From Metabacillus litoralis (GTDB lineage Bacteria; Bacillota; Bacilli; Bacillales; Bacillaceae), in assembly GCF_020524045.1 (NCBI RefSeq), contig NZ_JAIVKL010000002.1:186001-250000 (forward strand): 64,000 bases of DNA. The letters run 5' to 3'. The position numbers were made by a program, and so were the translations under genes. A model generated the notes under the pieces. The model ran no database searches. It worked only from the letters and a program-made list of their open reading frames with translations, and was not told where the DNA came from. The first letter of the stretch is position 1. Each line of letters starts with the position of its first letter. Shown in pieces: positions 53,870 to 63,075 of the stretch.

Positions 53870-54916
53870 ATGAAAGTAGTTCTCTACGTTATCATAGTAG
53901 GTCTCTTATCAGGCTGTACTTTTGGGGATAACTCTAGCAACAAAGAAAGCATTGAAACTTCTAGCGCAGCAGTTGAAGTTTTAGCAAAGAACTTAAATAT
54001 TCCTTGGACCATTGCTAAACAAAATGAAACATTTTACTTGTCTCAACGCAATGGGGAAATCATCGAAATCTCTTCAAATAAGAAGATTTCACAAAATGTA
54101 GCTGTTACGAAAAATGTCCATCACGAAGGTGAGGGTGGTTTGCTTGGTTTTATCTTAGCGCCCGACTTCGAAACTACTAATCATGCTTATGCTTATCATA
54201 CATATAAGGACGGAAATCAAATAAAAAATCGAATTGTCCTTTTAGAAAAGCAAGATCAAACATGGATTGAAAAAGATATAATATTGGAAGGTATTCCTGG
54301 GGGAAGAATACATAATGGTGGCAGAATAAAAATTGGACCAGATAACATGTTATATGCAACAACAGGTGATTCAGGTAACTCCAGTTTATCTCAAGATAAA
54401 AATAGTTTAGCTGGAAAAATACTACGAATGACCTTAGACGGAAATATATCAGATGATAACCCATTTCCTAATTCTTATGTATTTTCTTATGGACATCGCA
54501 ACCCTCAAGGATTGGCCTGGGATGAGGCAGGAACGTTATATAGCACAGAGCATGGTCAAAGTGCACATGACGAAATCAATTTTATTAAACCCGGATCAAA
54601 CTACGGATGGCCTATCATTGAAGGCGATGAACAAGCTCGAAATATGGAGTCACCCATTTACCACACAGGTGAAGTCACATGGGCACCTTCTGGTATTGAT
54701 TATTCAAACGGTAAACTTTACATAGCAACATTAAGAGATAGTAAAATACGAAGCTATGATTTGTCAACTGAAGCTGTGGAGATTGTTCATCAAAACAATG
54801 GAAGAATGCGTGACATTTCTATTATAGATGATGTTTTATTTACAATTACGAATAACCGAGACGGTCGTGGAAATCCTTCAAAGGATGATGATCAATTATT
54901 AAGATTAAAATTATGA
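53870..54916 (+). CDS. PQQ-dependent sugar dehydrogenase-like lipoprotein
   Basis: A 348-residue secreted lipoprotein with a six-bladed beta-propeller of the soluble glucose dehydrogenase/YliI family. The lipobox LLSGC is at residues 12-16. Family motifs are NLNIPWTIAKQN near 40, GEGGLLGFILAPDF near 86, GGRIHNGGRIKIGPDNMLYATTGD (catalytic His) near 150 and YGHRNPQGLAWDEAGTLYSTEHG near 208. AGGAGGAG precedes the ATG. No PQQ biosynthesis genes are in the window, so the cofactor must come from elsewhere. Confidence 0.88.
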   Translation: MKVVLYVIIVGLLSGCTFGDNSSNKESIETSSAAVEVLAKNLNIPWTIAKQNETFYLSQRNGEIIEISSNKKISQNVAVTKNVHHEGEGGLLGFILAPDFETTNHAYAYHTYKDGNQIKNRIVLLEKQDQTWIEKDIILEGIPGGRIHNGGRIKIGPDNMLYATTGDSGNSSLSQDKNSLAGKILRMTLDGNISDDNPFPNSYVFSYGHRNPQGLAWDEAGTLYSTEHGQSAHDEINFIKPGSNYGWPIIEGDEQARNMESPIYHTGEVTWAPSGIDYSNGKLYIATLRDSKIRSYDLSTEAVEIVHQNNGRMRDISIIDDVLFTITNNRDGRGNPSKDDDQLLRLKL

Positions 54917-54998
54917 AGTCTAAAAGTGTCATTTTTAATGAGTTTACAGCTCAAGCATGTGAAAAAACACTTACATAGATAATAAATGAAAACAAAAA

Positions 54999-55041
54999 AT
55001 CCCTCTTTATCAAATTTAAATCTTTGATAAAGAGGAATTTT
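54999..55041. terminator. terminator between the sugar dehydrogenase and the secreted 106-aa gene
   Basis: TCCCTCTTTATCAAA pairs with TTTGATAAAGAGGA over a short loop with A and T flanks, so it serves both converging genes. Confidence 0.85.
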
Positions 55042-55089
55042 CCAAAAAAGAATTTGAACTAGCTTTGTTCATAGCTCAAGGCGCTTTTC

Positions 55090-55410
55090 CTAGAACATTG
55101 GAACTGGAGGATCGATTCCTAGTACAGGTTTACCATCTACCGTTAACCAAATATAGTAGTGATCGATTTCTGTATTTAAACGAGCTTCAATTTTACCGAT
55201 TAACTTTTCTTGAAATTCAAAGCTCATTTTAGCTGTTTCTTCACCAAGCGGGATGTTTTTCAAACCAATTAAATCAGCTATATATCTAGCATCCTCGTAA
55301 CTTACTTCTACATATTTATCATATTCTGGTAGATATGCAGCTTTCGCAGGTGTAACTGTAATTAAGATAACAAAAAGTAATGCAGCTAAAATTAGTCCTA
55401 ACTTCTTCAT
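55090..55410 (-). CDS. small secreted protein, 106 aa
   Basis: A signal peptide with cleavage at about AKA-A (residues 22-25) and a mature 80-residue domain rich in acidic and aromatic residues. The sequence YVEVSYEDARYIADLIGLKNIPLGEETAKMSFEFQEKLIGKIEARLN looks helical. It ends with a proline-rich DPPVPMF. It lies 11 bp after the cupin-HD-GYP gene on the same strand and so is co-transcribed with it. The family is not recognised. Confidence 0.72.
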   Translation of the reverse strand: MKKLGLILAALLFVILITVTPAKAAYLPEYDKYVEVSYEDARYIADLIGLKNIPLGEETAKMSFEFQEKLIGKIEARLNTEIDHYYIWLTVDGKPVLGIDPPVPMF

Positions 55411-55420
55411 ACAATACCTC

Positions 55421-56323
55421 CTAATTCATATATTTTTGTATTGAAATAAATGCGTCAACTACTTCTGGAAAATACATTGTACCTTTACAACGGGCAATTT
55501 CTGAAATGGCCTCTTCTGAAGATTTTGCTTTATGGTAAGGCCTGTCCGTTGTCATGGCATCAAATGAATCCACAACAGAAATAATTGAAGCTTCAATTCT
55601 AATTTCATCTTTTGATAACCCATAAGGATATCCTTTTCCATCATAACGTTCATGATGCTGTTCAACGATTTCACCAACACTTTTAAGTAAAGGGAGTTTT
55701 GTTTCTTCTAATAACTGCCTACCATAAATTGAGTGGTTTTTCATTGTCTGCCATTCTTCCGCTGTCAGTTCTCCTGGCTTCAGTAAAATTTCCAAAGGGA
55801 TTTTCACTTTGCCGATATCATGAAAAAAAGAGGCCATATTTAATCGAAGTAATTGTTGTGAGTCTAACGCTAACTTCTCCCCTACTAGCATTGATAGTTT
55901 ACTAATTCTACCACAATGATCACTTGTATAGCCATCCTTTTGTTCAATAGAAATAGCTAGATTTACCAAATCTCTTGAAATCTGACTATACCGATGAAAC
56001 ACTGGTTGTGATGAAACATACAGAAACTCTGTCGTACCAACTGATTGAAACACGTAATGTTCTGTAACAGGATTACGATAAAATGAATCGCCTGCTTTAT
56101 ATAAAGTAAATCCTTCTTTTGTTAGTAGCTTTAATTCACCTGATAAGATGAATAAATATTCAAGAGCTACCCATCCTTCTTCAGGTTCTAGTGCCCATCT
56201 AGTGTCTGGATCAAGCTTATGATGGATTATTTCAGTAGAATCAGCTGAAGCAATAAGTGATATTGTTAAACCCTTCATCTGAACGGTTTCGATAAAATCC
56301 TTTTTATTAGCTAATTCTTTCAT
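55421..56323 (-). CDS. cupin-HD-GYP protein, probable cyclic-di-GMP phosphodiesterase
   Basis: A 300-residue protein. Residues 45-115 read as a cupin (ALEYLFILSGELKLLTKEGFTLYKAGDSFYRNP). The C-terminal HD-GYP domain (about 125-300) has the metal motif FHDIGKVKIP near residue 168 and the GYP signature HHERYDGKGYPYGL near residue 225, followed by VVDSFDAMTTDRPYHKA. This set is that of active cyclic-di-GMP phosphodiesterases. Fusion of a cupin sensor to HD-GYP is uncommon. It precedes the small secreted protein gene. Confidence 0.82.
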   Translation of the reverse strand: MKELANKKDFIETVQMKGLTISLIASADSTEIIHHKLDPDTRWALEPEEGWVALEYLFILSGELKLLTKEGFTLYKAGDSFYRNPVTEHYVFQSVGTTEFLYVSSQPVFHRYSQISRDLVNLAISIEQKDGYTSDHCGRISKLSMLVGEKLALDSQQLLRLNMASFFHDIGKVKIPLEILLKPGELTAEEWQTMKNHSIYGRQLLEETKLPLLKSVGEIVEQHHERYDGKGYPYGLSKDEIRIEASIISVVDSFDAMTTDRPYHKAKSSEEAISEIARCKGTMYFPEVVDAFISIQKYMN

Positions 56324-56554
56324 ATACCTCACTTACTTTCCTTTTTTCTTCACTCTATTATATTAGACCTTTCATCTTTCGACTAGATAATTTATAAAAA
56401 ATGAATATTATACCATATTTATATTGGAAAAAATATATAAAATACACTATTTTTTAACATTTTAGTAGTTAATAATACCCTTTGATGAACACTACATTTT
56501 CCTCATGTTTTTTTTGGATTGTTCTTTTGAAAATTAGTAGTTTTAGATTTAACA

Positions 56555-56735
56555 CTTTGTTAATAAACCTGAATCTATGAAAATTATGCCTTTAATAAGC
56601 TGCGCAAAGAAATACCTTCGTGACAACCATCTCATGCGGAGAGTCACAGACCTAGTCTCGTCTTTGAACATGTCGGTCGTTGAGCTTTTCATTATTCTTG
56701 CCTGTAACGAAAAATCAACATCAAAGCTAACAAAC
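56555..56735. repeat. degenerate family C repeat, copy 4 (inverted)
   Basis: The distal end reads TGTAACGAAAAATCAACA, TCAAAGCTAACA, matching the inverted left end of the family C element. The middle has weaker similarity (AATACCTTCGTGACAACC, GAGTCACAGACC). The rest of the 56333-56796 gap shows nothing more. Confidence 0.45.
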
Positions 56736-56763
56736 TTCTAGTAAAAGAAAAGGAATAAAAAAA

Positions 56764-56791
56764 GGTCCTTCAGAGAATCTCTAAAGGAACC
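56764..56791 (-). terminator. terminator of the DsbA-like gene
   Basis: GGTTCCTTTAGAG pairs imperfectly with CTCTGAAGGACC and is followed by seven T on the minus strand. Confidence 0.8.
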
Positions 56792-56796
56792 ATTCT

Positions 56797-57438
56797 TTAG
56801 TTGCTATCTTCTTGTTTAACTTTTTCTAATACCTCTAAAAACACTTCGATTGGCTGAGCACCTGAAATTGCATATTTTCGGTTAATCACAAAGAAAGGTA
56901 CGCCAGTAACACCAATTTGTTGGGCATCATTTTCTTCTTGACGAACTACATCTTCAAAAAGATTACTAGCTAACATCTCTTTTACTTCTTGTTCATTTAA
57001 ACCGATCTCAACAGCAAGCTGTATAAGTGTAGAATGATCTGCTATATGCTTAACTTCTGTAAAATATGCGTCAAATAGACGAACGACCATTTCGTTTTCT
57101 TTTCCATTTTTCTTTGCGAAGTGAATTAATCGGTGTGCATCTAATGTATTTGTTGGCTTAACTTGATCAAGATGATATGTTAAACCTACTTCTTTTGCCT
57201 GCTCTGTTAATTGGTTATTCATTTTGACGATTTGTTCTTGTGATGTATTATACTTTTTTGCTAGTAATTCAACATAATCCCCCTCTGAGTGAATCGGCGC
57301 CTCGGGATTAAGTTCAAAGCTTCTGAATATAACATTCACATCTTCATTATGAGGAAATTGTTTCAGTGCTTCTTCCAATCGTTTTTTTCCGATATAACAA
57401 AACGGACATACAATATCCGACCAAACTTCTATATTCAT
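56797..57438 (-). CDS. DsbA family oxidoreductase (FrnE-like, YwbO-type)
   Basis: A 213-residue thioredoxin-fold protein of the DsbA/FrnE group. The active-site motif CPFC is at residues 11-14 and the cis-Pro loop is GVTGVPFFVIN near residue 178. There is no signal peptide, so it is cytosolic and could be a disulfide-dependent stress protein or polyketide-like isomerase. It resembles B. subtilis YwbO. The gene is alone, with its own terminator. Confidence 0.87.
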   Translation of the reverse strand: MNIEVWSDIVCPFCYIGKKRLEEALKQFPHNEDVNVIFRSFELNPEAPIHSEGDYVELLAKKYNTSQEQIVKMNNQLTEQAKEVGLTYHLDQVKPTNTLDAHRLIHFAKKNGKENEMVVRLFDAYFTEVKHIADHSTLIQLAVEIGLNEQEVKEMLASNLFEDVVRQEENDAQQIGVTGVPFFVINRKYAISGAQPIEVFLEVLEKVKQEDSN

Positions 57439-57555
57439 GTAAAATTGCTCCTCTCATTATACAAACAATATTTTCTCATTTTATCAACTCTTATTATTTC
57501 TAGTAAAGAAATTTGCCTAGTTTATTGTCGTCAAGTAAAGTGACACTATTTAAAT

Positions 57556-57722
57556 CAAAACTCCTCTAAACTTTGTTATTGATATCCGTCTTTCTGGAAG
57601 TTTCTTCGGAACTCTCGCCTCTGTAGTTCTCCCTTTGACACGCTTCTATACGTAGAAGTTACTTTTGTTTACTTCAATCAACAAAGTTCTAAAAACCAAC
57701 ACCGAGCATTAACATAGCTTAA
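57556..57722. repeat. family C inverted-repeat element, copy 3
   Basis: About 165 bp starting CTCTAAACTTTGTTATTG and ending, inverted, AGCTATGTTAATGCTCGG. It shares the family C order, including TTCTCCCTTTGACACGCTTC and CAATCAACAAAGTTC. Confidence 0.65.
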
Positions 57723-57771
57723 ATAAAAAAACAGTCATCTCTTATTGAAATCAACTGTTTTTTAATATTCT

Positions 57772-58416
57772 TTATTCGATTTTTTCTGGTTCTGGATAGT
57801 CGATTCCAAATGTTTCAACTGTTACTTTTTTCATTTTTTGTTCTTCAAGAGGCTTGTCTGCTTTATCAGTTTTGACATTCACAATTGAATCCACGGTATC
57901 CATGCCTTCAGTTACTTTTCCAAATGCAGCATAATTTCCGTCTAAACTACTGCTATCAGCGACCATGATGAAAAACTGTGAACCCGCAGAATCTGGTGCT
58001 TGTGATCTTGCCATTGAAATAATACCTCTTTCATGCTTCAAATCATTTTCAAAACCATTTTCCTTGAATTCACCTTTAATACCATAGCCCGGTCCACCTG
58101 TACCTATACCTTCTGGGTCACCACCTTGAATCATAAAATCAGGTATCACTCTATGAAAAATAAGACCATCATAAAAACCTGATTCAACTAAAGAAATAAA
58201 ATTATTTACCGTATTCGGTGCAGTATTAGGATATAATTCCATCTTAATTTCTTCATTATTTTCCATCACAATCGTGACTATAGGGTTGTCCTCAATTTTT
58301 TGAGTAGGTTTTGTACTTCCATTACTATTACTAGTTGTATCGTTTTTTGCTGTTCCACAGCCACCTAAAATGATAATAAAAATCAAAACGAAAAAAACAA
58401 ATTGTTTACTTTTCAT
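57772..58416 (-). CDS. cyclophilin-type peptidyl-prolyl isomerase lipoprotein
   Basis: A 214-residue secreted foldase. The lipobox ILGGC (residues 16-20) follows a hydrophobic segment, then a Ser/Thr-rich linker, then a cyclophilin domain. The active site FHRVIPDFMIQGGDP near residue 99 and GSQFFIM near 140 are complete. The ATG at 58416 follows TGGAGG. Lipid-anchored cyclophilins are rare beside the usual cytosolic PpiB; the context does not suggest a specific client. Confidence 0.88.
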   Translation of the reverse strand: MKSKQFVFFVLIFIIILGGCGTAKNDTTSNSNGSTKPTQKIEDNPIVTIVMENNEEIKMELYPNTAPNTVNNFISLVESGFYDGLIFHRVIPDFMIQGGDPEGIGTGGPGYGIKGEFKENGFENDLKHERGIISMARSQAPDSAGSQFFIMVADSSSLDGNYAAFGKVTEGMDTVDSIVNVKTDKADKPLEEQKMKKVTVETFGIDYPEPEKIE

Positions 58417-58590
58417 GTGTCCTCCATACTCCTCATTCTCTATAAAATAACTTCTCGTCACATTCCAGATGAAATAATATCTTGTTTAGTCATGGAAACA
58501 TTTTTCATATGTAAAATCATAAGGCTTTTATTCCCATCTAAATTTATGTTACCGTTAAATTATACATGATTAAGTAAGGTGGTGTCTAAT

Positions 58591-60507
58591 ATGGCAAATA
58601 CAGAATTAATGCATCTTTTGAAAGATTACTACCCATTTACACTTTTGACCGAATATCAGCTTCAAGATATGACAGATAAAGCAAATCAAACGTCATTTTC
58701 CAAAAACGAATTTTTATTGCATGAGGATGAAACTGCAGAAAACTTAGATTTATATTTTCTAGTATCTGGTTTAGCTAAAAATATTTTACATCAAGCAAAT
58801 GGAAAACAAATTTCCCTCCGCTACTACTACCCTGGTGACATCATTGGCTTAATGGTGATGTTTACGAGTGGAGAGTTGAATTTTTCAGTTCAAGCTTTAG
58901 AGGATTGTACCGTATTCAAACTTAATAAAACACATTTTTTTGAAATCATGACAAGAAACAATGAGTTTTCCAAAGTAATATGGGAAAGCATTGGTGAGCG
59001 GACAAAAGCTCTGTATGATGAGATGAAAAATAAAACCATCGATGAAGATGACGAAAATCTTGAACTTTTAAGAACTCGAGTTAACACATTGATGACTCCA
59101 CCAATATTTATATCTTCACTAACATCAATGAGTGAAGCAGCTGCTATGTTGCAAAAAAATAATGTTAGTGGATTAATTATAAGTGATAATTCCTCCAGGA
59201 TTAATGGAGTAATTACAAGAGATGAAATCTTAGACTATGTTAAGCAAACTTCACCAGGACGTGATAAGGTAACAGATTGGATGAATAGGTCCCCTTTTAC
59301 CGTTCACGCAAACTCTTTTTCATTTGAAGCTCTTTCATTTATAAAGAATAAATTTCTTGATTTTATTCCAGTTACTCATAACCAGACAGCTATAGGAGTA
59401 TTATCAAGTCGCTCTTTCTTAAATCTTGAAGAATCCAGTTATTTAGATATCTCCTTTAATGTGCAAAACTCGCATAATATCCATTCATTAACTAAACAAG
59501 GATCATTAGAGAACTTGACATTACAATCCTTTGTACAAGATTTAGTTAATAAAGATAGCTATGCTTATGAAGTTGCTGAAGCCATTACAAACCATAATGA
59601 TAATTTACACAGACAAATTATTAAACTCACAGTAAATGAAATGAAGAAAGAAGGATATGGAACTCCCCCAATAAATTATTGTTTTATTATAATGGGTAGT
59701 CAAGCAAGACATGAACAAGGTTTTCATACTGATCAAGATAATGGGTTGATTTTAAATGATTATGCACATTTACCTAATAAGAAAGCTATAGAAGAATACT
59801 TTGAAATTTTCACAAAAAAAATAAACCACCATTTAAGTTTATCTGGTTTCCCAAAATGTACTGGTGGAATTATGGCTCAAGAGAAAAAATGGCGTAAATC
59901 ATTAACTCAATGGAAAGAAGAAATCCAAACATGGAAAACAGAGCTAGATGCTCAAGAAATACAAAACTTTACGATGTTTTATGATTTTAGACCAATATAT
60001 GGAGATTTTACATTAGCAGAGGAAATAAGAACTTACCTAACAGATAAAGCGAAGCGATCTAAAACATTACAGCAGTTATTAATGAAGGATGCGTTACGCT
60101 ATAAAATACCGACTCATCCATTTGGAATTTTAAATTTAAAGCAAAAAACGAAGAAAATTAATATTAAGAAAACGGGTCTCACCCAAATTATCTACTCTAT
60201 TCGTATCAATGCGATTAAATATGGTGTACAGGAAGTTGGTACAATAAAACGCTTGGATGTGTTAAAAAAAATTCATGCAATGCATCCTAGAGATGTTGAG
60301 AATGCTAAAACTGCTCTTCATTATTTGCACTATTACCGATTACAGCAAAACTTACATCAATTAGGAAAAAAACAAGAGGTTTCAAATGAAATCAACATTA
60401 TGGAGCTTTCAAAAGAGGATCGTATAAAGCTAAAGGAAGCATTACAAATTGCACATCGAATGCAGCAAGTAACAAAAATTAGCTTTAACCGAAACCGGGT
60501 GGTGTAG
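58591..60507 (+). CDS. cNMP-binding/CBS/DUF294 nucleotidyltransferase-like protein
   Basis: A 638-residue multidomain protein. Residues 20-125 form a cNMP-binding CRP-like cap (SLRYYYPGDIIGLMVMF). Two CBS domains lie at about 165-275. A DUF294 nucleotidyltransferase-like domain at about 345-430 carries GSQARHEQGFHTDQDNGLI, with the G-S and D-x-D active residues. A helical DUF294 C-terminal domain ends the protein. The ATG at 58591 follows AAGGTGGTG. It lies 6 bp before a DnaQ-type gene, a recurring pair. It may uridylylate or otherwise regulate a partner; that is inference. Confidence 0.85.
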   Translation: MANTELMHLLKDYYPFTLLTEYQLQDMTDKANQTSFSKNEFLLHEDETAENLDLYFLVSGLAKNILHQANGKQISLRYYYPGDIIGLMVMFTSGELNFSVQALEDCTVFKLNKTHFFEIMTRNNEFSKVIWESIGERTKALYDEMKNKTIDEDDENLELLRTRVNTLMTPPIFISSLTSMSEAAAMLQKNNVSGLIISDNSSRINGVITRDEILDYVKQTSPGRDKVTDWMNRSPFTVHANSFSFEALSFIKNKFLDFIPVTHNQTAIGVLSSRSFLNLEESSYLDISFNVQNSHNIHSLTKQGSLENLTLQSFVQDLVNKDSYAYEVAEAITNHNDNLHRQIIKLTVNEMKKEGYGTPPINYCFIIMGSQARHEQGFHTDQDNGLILNDYAHLPNKKAIEEYFEIFTKKINHHLSLSGFPKCTGGIMAQEKKWRKSLTQWKEEIQTWKTELDAQEIQNFTMFYDFRPIYGDFTLAEEIRTYLTDKAKRSKTLQQLLMKDALRYKIPTHPFGILNLKQKTKKINIKKTGLTQIIYSIRINAIKYGVQEVGTIKRLDVLKKIHAMHPRDVENAKTALHYLHYYRLQQNLHQLGKKQEVSNEINIMELSKEDRIKLKEALQIAHRMQQVTKISFNRNRVV

Positions 60508-60513
60508 AACAAT

Positions 60514-61251
60514 TTGCCAGATGATTTAAAGATTTTAAAATATTATCTATGGGATCAACTATTTTTAAAATATCATATAAATAAACAAATTCATTTACCT
60601 GAACATCGTCAGGCTGAAGTAGCAATTGATGCATTTTTGAAAAGCCAGGATAAATTGAGAAATCAGGCTCTCTCTGAAACTACCTTTACAATATTGGATT
60701 TAGAAACAACTGGTTTTTTTCCTAACATAGGTGATGAAATCATATCAATTGGAGCTATTAAAGTTAAAAATTTCAAAATATTATATGATGAGGCCTTCTA
60801 TACAATTATAAAGCCTATTAATAAAATTCCAAAGACCGTCCAAGAGTTAACAGGATTAGAGCCAGATGTTTTGGATAAGGCACAATCATTTCCGATAGGA
60901 ATGAAAAAATTCATGGATTATTGTAAAGGGACGATTTTAGTAGCACATCCAGCCACATTTGATATTGAATTTTTAACAACAACGATTAAAAAGTGGCAAC
61001 TTCCCGAATTTACCCCTGATTTTCTTGATTCACATATATTAGCAAATGATATTTATAAAGGGGAGCGAAATTATTTAGATGATTTGATATCTAGATTACA
61101 AATCACTGAAAGAGATCGACATCATGCTTTAAACGATTCGATTATGACAGCACATATTTTCATCCATTTATTAACCTATTATCAAAATCAGAACAGAAAA
61201 ACTGTCGCAAATCTGCAACAGTTACTGGGAAATGAAACTCCTTTTCCATAA
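60514..61251 (+). CDS. DnaQ-type 3'-5' exonuclease
   Basis: A 245-residue DEDDh exonuclease. ExoI is TILDLETTGFFP near residue 60 (Asp and Glu), ExoII is VAHPATFDIEFL near 150, ExoIII is HHALNDSIMTA near 205. There is no DNA polymerase gene near, so it is a stand-alone editing or RNA-processing nuclease. A TTG start follows GGTGG. Its tight link to the cNMP/CBS/DUF294 gene implies shared regulation or a joint signalling function. Confidence 0.87.
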   Translation: MPDDLKILKYYLWDQLFLKYHINKQIHLPEHRQAEVAIDAFLKSQDKLRNQALSETTFTILDLETTGFFPNIGDEIISIGAIKVKNFKILYDEAFYTIIKPINKIPKTVQELTGLEPDVLDKAQSFPIGMKKFMDYCKGTILVAHPATFDIEFLTTTIKKWQLPEFTPDFLDSHILANDIYKGERNYLDDLISRLQITERDRHHALNDSIMTAHIFIHLLTYYQNQNRKTVANLQQLLGNETPFP

Positions 61252-61268
61252 TTCTTTATACAGCTAAA

Positions 61269-61306
61269 AAACAAAGAGGCTGATTATTATTCAGCCTCTT
61301 TGTTTT
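61269..61306. terminator. bidirectional terminator after the exonuclease gene
   Basis: AACAAAGAGGCTGA pairs with TCAGCCTCTTTGTT over a 6-nt loop, flanked by A and T runs. It also borders the stop of the converging 84-aa gene. Confidence 0.88.
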
Positions 61307-61310
61307 GTTG

Positions 61311-61565
61311 CTATATTTTTTTAAAAACAGCGGCAATCGAAGACATTTCCCCTGCTCCAGCATTTACAATATGTGAAAAGCCGTAGACACATCCTAGTCC
61401 ATCTAGGTCAAATAAAGTCATTTCCATAAAATCCTGTGGAAGCTCGTGCAAATGCTTCAAAATAATTTCATTTTCAGATTTAATCACTAAATCCCCCTCC
61501 TGTAGATAATGAACAAAAGGATTTGTTTCGATACGACTTTCTAAAGGAATGTTATAAAATTTCAT
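61311..61565 (-). CDS. hypothetical protein, 84 aa
   Basis: A small soluble protein with AGGTG before the ATG. It starts MKFYNIPLESRIETNPFVHYLQ and has a Cys-containing FDLDGLGCVYGFSHIVN, ending GEMSSIAAVFKKI. The alternating beta-strand pattern suggests a small domain. I do not recognise a family and context gives no clue. Confidence 0.68.
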   Translation of the reverse strand: MKFYNIPLESRIETNPFVHYLQEGDLVIKSENEIILKHLHELPQDFMEMTLFDLDGLGCVYGFSHIVNAGAGEMSSIAAVFKKI

Positions 61566-61816
61566 TTAAAGCACCTCACATTTTTTAATTTCAGTATTTT
61601 CTGATTATTTATATAATACACGAAAGTTATTCGTTTGAAAACTATTTTTTGAAAATTTTTTTATTAATTAACTTTAGTCGATTCCGTTTGTTTCTTCACA
61701 ATAAATTGTCTCTATTTTCTTCTAATGAATGTTAATCCCCCCCATTCCTATCAGTAATATATTCCAATTACGATTTAGATTTTCCATGTTACTATGTAAA
61801 CAAGGAAGTGACATAA

Positions 61817-62824
61817 ATGATCAAAATTCGAATGTTTTTTATTATATTAGTAATATCTTTTCCCTTTCTTGCTAGCTTTGAAACTTACCAATCAAACCAT
61901 CGTTCTCTTGCACTCTACCAATCACCAGAAGGTATTTTATTCAAAAGTTATTCCTCTATGTGGGATCAAAAAAAATTGATAGATTTATATCATAAATTAC
62001 TTCAGAACAAACATGGTGAAGAACTTAAACTACTAAGAGTTGTTGAAATTAAGGGAACAACGCTAGATGGTTCCTTGTCAAAGGGTAGTTATGATCCACT
62101 TAATAAGACTATTACCCTTTATCAAGGAAATAAATACACAAATCCATCTAATTACCAAGAAACACTTTCCCACGAATATGGACATCATTTTGCATATTAT
62201 TACTTTCCATCCCATCACTTCCCTCTTTCAAAATGGCAAAAAATGAGAGGACTAGATCTAGTTGAGTTAAGGTGGGATGCATTTTGGAATTATCAAAATA
62301 AGTATCACGCGAATTATCCTCAAGAAATATTTGCTGATGATTATGTCTTGTTATACGGAGCTACAAGACAAGTAGATACTGAGGATATCGAGACAAATGA
62401 GGCCTTTTATTTGAGAACTGAACATGAAAATCAACAAATTCCGAATGTACTTGAAAATTCAGAATTACATTACCTGTTAGAGAAGAAAACGGGAATAGAA
62501 ATTGATAAAAGCCGTCTTTTACACTTACCAAAATTTAATGATTATAAAAATGAGATACTTTCCTTCCATATTACAGCAAAAAAAGATATTGCTTATCGAT
62601 TAAATTTATCGTTAAAAGATTCTAGTGGACTAATCAATAAGCATGAATCTTATCGTATTCATATAAACGAGCCACAAAGCCTTTTAACTTTTGATTTAAA
62701 TAAGATAACAAACGAAAATCTATCAAAATATGATTTAATTTCAGCTAGTATAGATGTAGTAGATTTAAATACTTCGATAGGGATGCAAACTCAAGAATGG
62801 TTCATTAAACCAGAGGATATCTAA
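61817..62824 (+). CDS. secreted zinc metalloprotease-like protein
   Basis: A 335-residue exported protein. Residues 1-21 form a signal peptide or anchor. The zinc motif HEYGHHF (about residue 119) is an HExxH site, followed by a further acidic region PQEIFADDYVLLYGATRQVDTEDIETNEAFY where the third ligand would lie. I know no family with this arrangement; it resembles a gluzincin with a non-canonical third ligand, and the C-terminal third shows no recognisable domain. It could instead be an inactive scaffold. It stands alone upstream of the 21-bp repeat array. Confidence 0.65.
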   Translation: MIKIRMFFIILVISFPFLASFETYQSNHRSLALYQSPEGILFKSYSSMWDQKKLIDLYHKLLQNKHGEELKLLRVVEIKGTTLDGSLSKGSYDPLNKTITLYQGNKYTNPSNYQETLSHEYGHHFAYYYFPSHHFPLSKWQKMRGLDLVELRWDAFWNYQNKYHANYPQEIFADDYVLLYGATRQVDTEDIETNEAFYLRTEHENQQIPNVLENSELHYLLEKKTGIEIDKSRLLHLPKFNDYKNEILSFHITAKKDIAYRLNLSLKDSSGLINKHESYRIHINEPQSLLTFDLNKITNENLSKYDLISASIDVVDLNTSIGMQTQEWFIKPEDI

Positions 62825-62890
62825 CAAACAAAGATAAGGCAAGAAAACCTCAAGGCCCAAGTCGGTATAATTAAAGCATAGTTTTTAAGT

Positions 62891-63002
62891 TATTTGCCGA
62901 TGTTCATGATTTATTTGCTTTTTCGGCATTTATATTTGCTATCTTCATTACTGTATTTGCGGTTTTTAAAAATATATTTGCTAAAATCCACAATATATTA
63001 GT
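62891..63002. repeat. phased 21-bp repeat array, TATTTGC core
   Basis: Perfect TATTTGC heptamers start at 62891, 62912, 62933, 62954 and 62975, each exactly 21 bp after the last; a weaker TATTAGT follows at 62996. The 14 bp between heptamers are AT-rich and poorly conserved. The frame holds stops, so it is not coding. It lies between the metalloprotease and P-type ATPase genes. Confidence 0.8.
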
Positions 63003-63075
63003 TTTTCGACGAAATCCGTCATCATATGACACCCAACACCCCCTACAAATTCTAATACTTTCATATTCTGTATAA

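Noticed and set aside
62891-63002. 21-bp array as a CRISPR or coding repeat
   Set aside because: Only 7 bp of each unit are conserved, there is no cas gene, and all frames have stops or no start.
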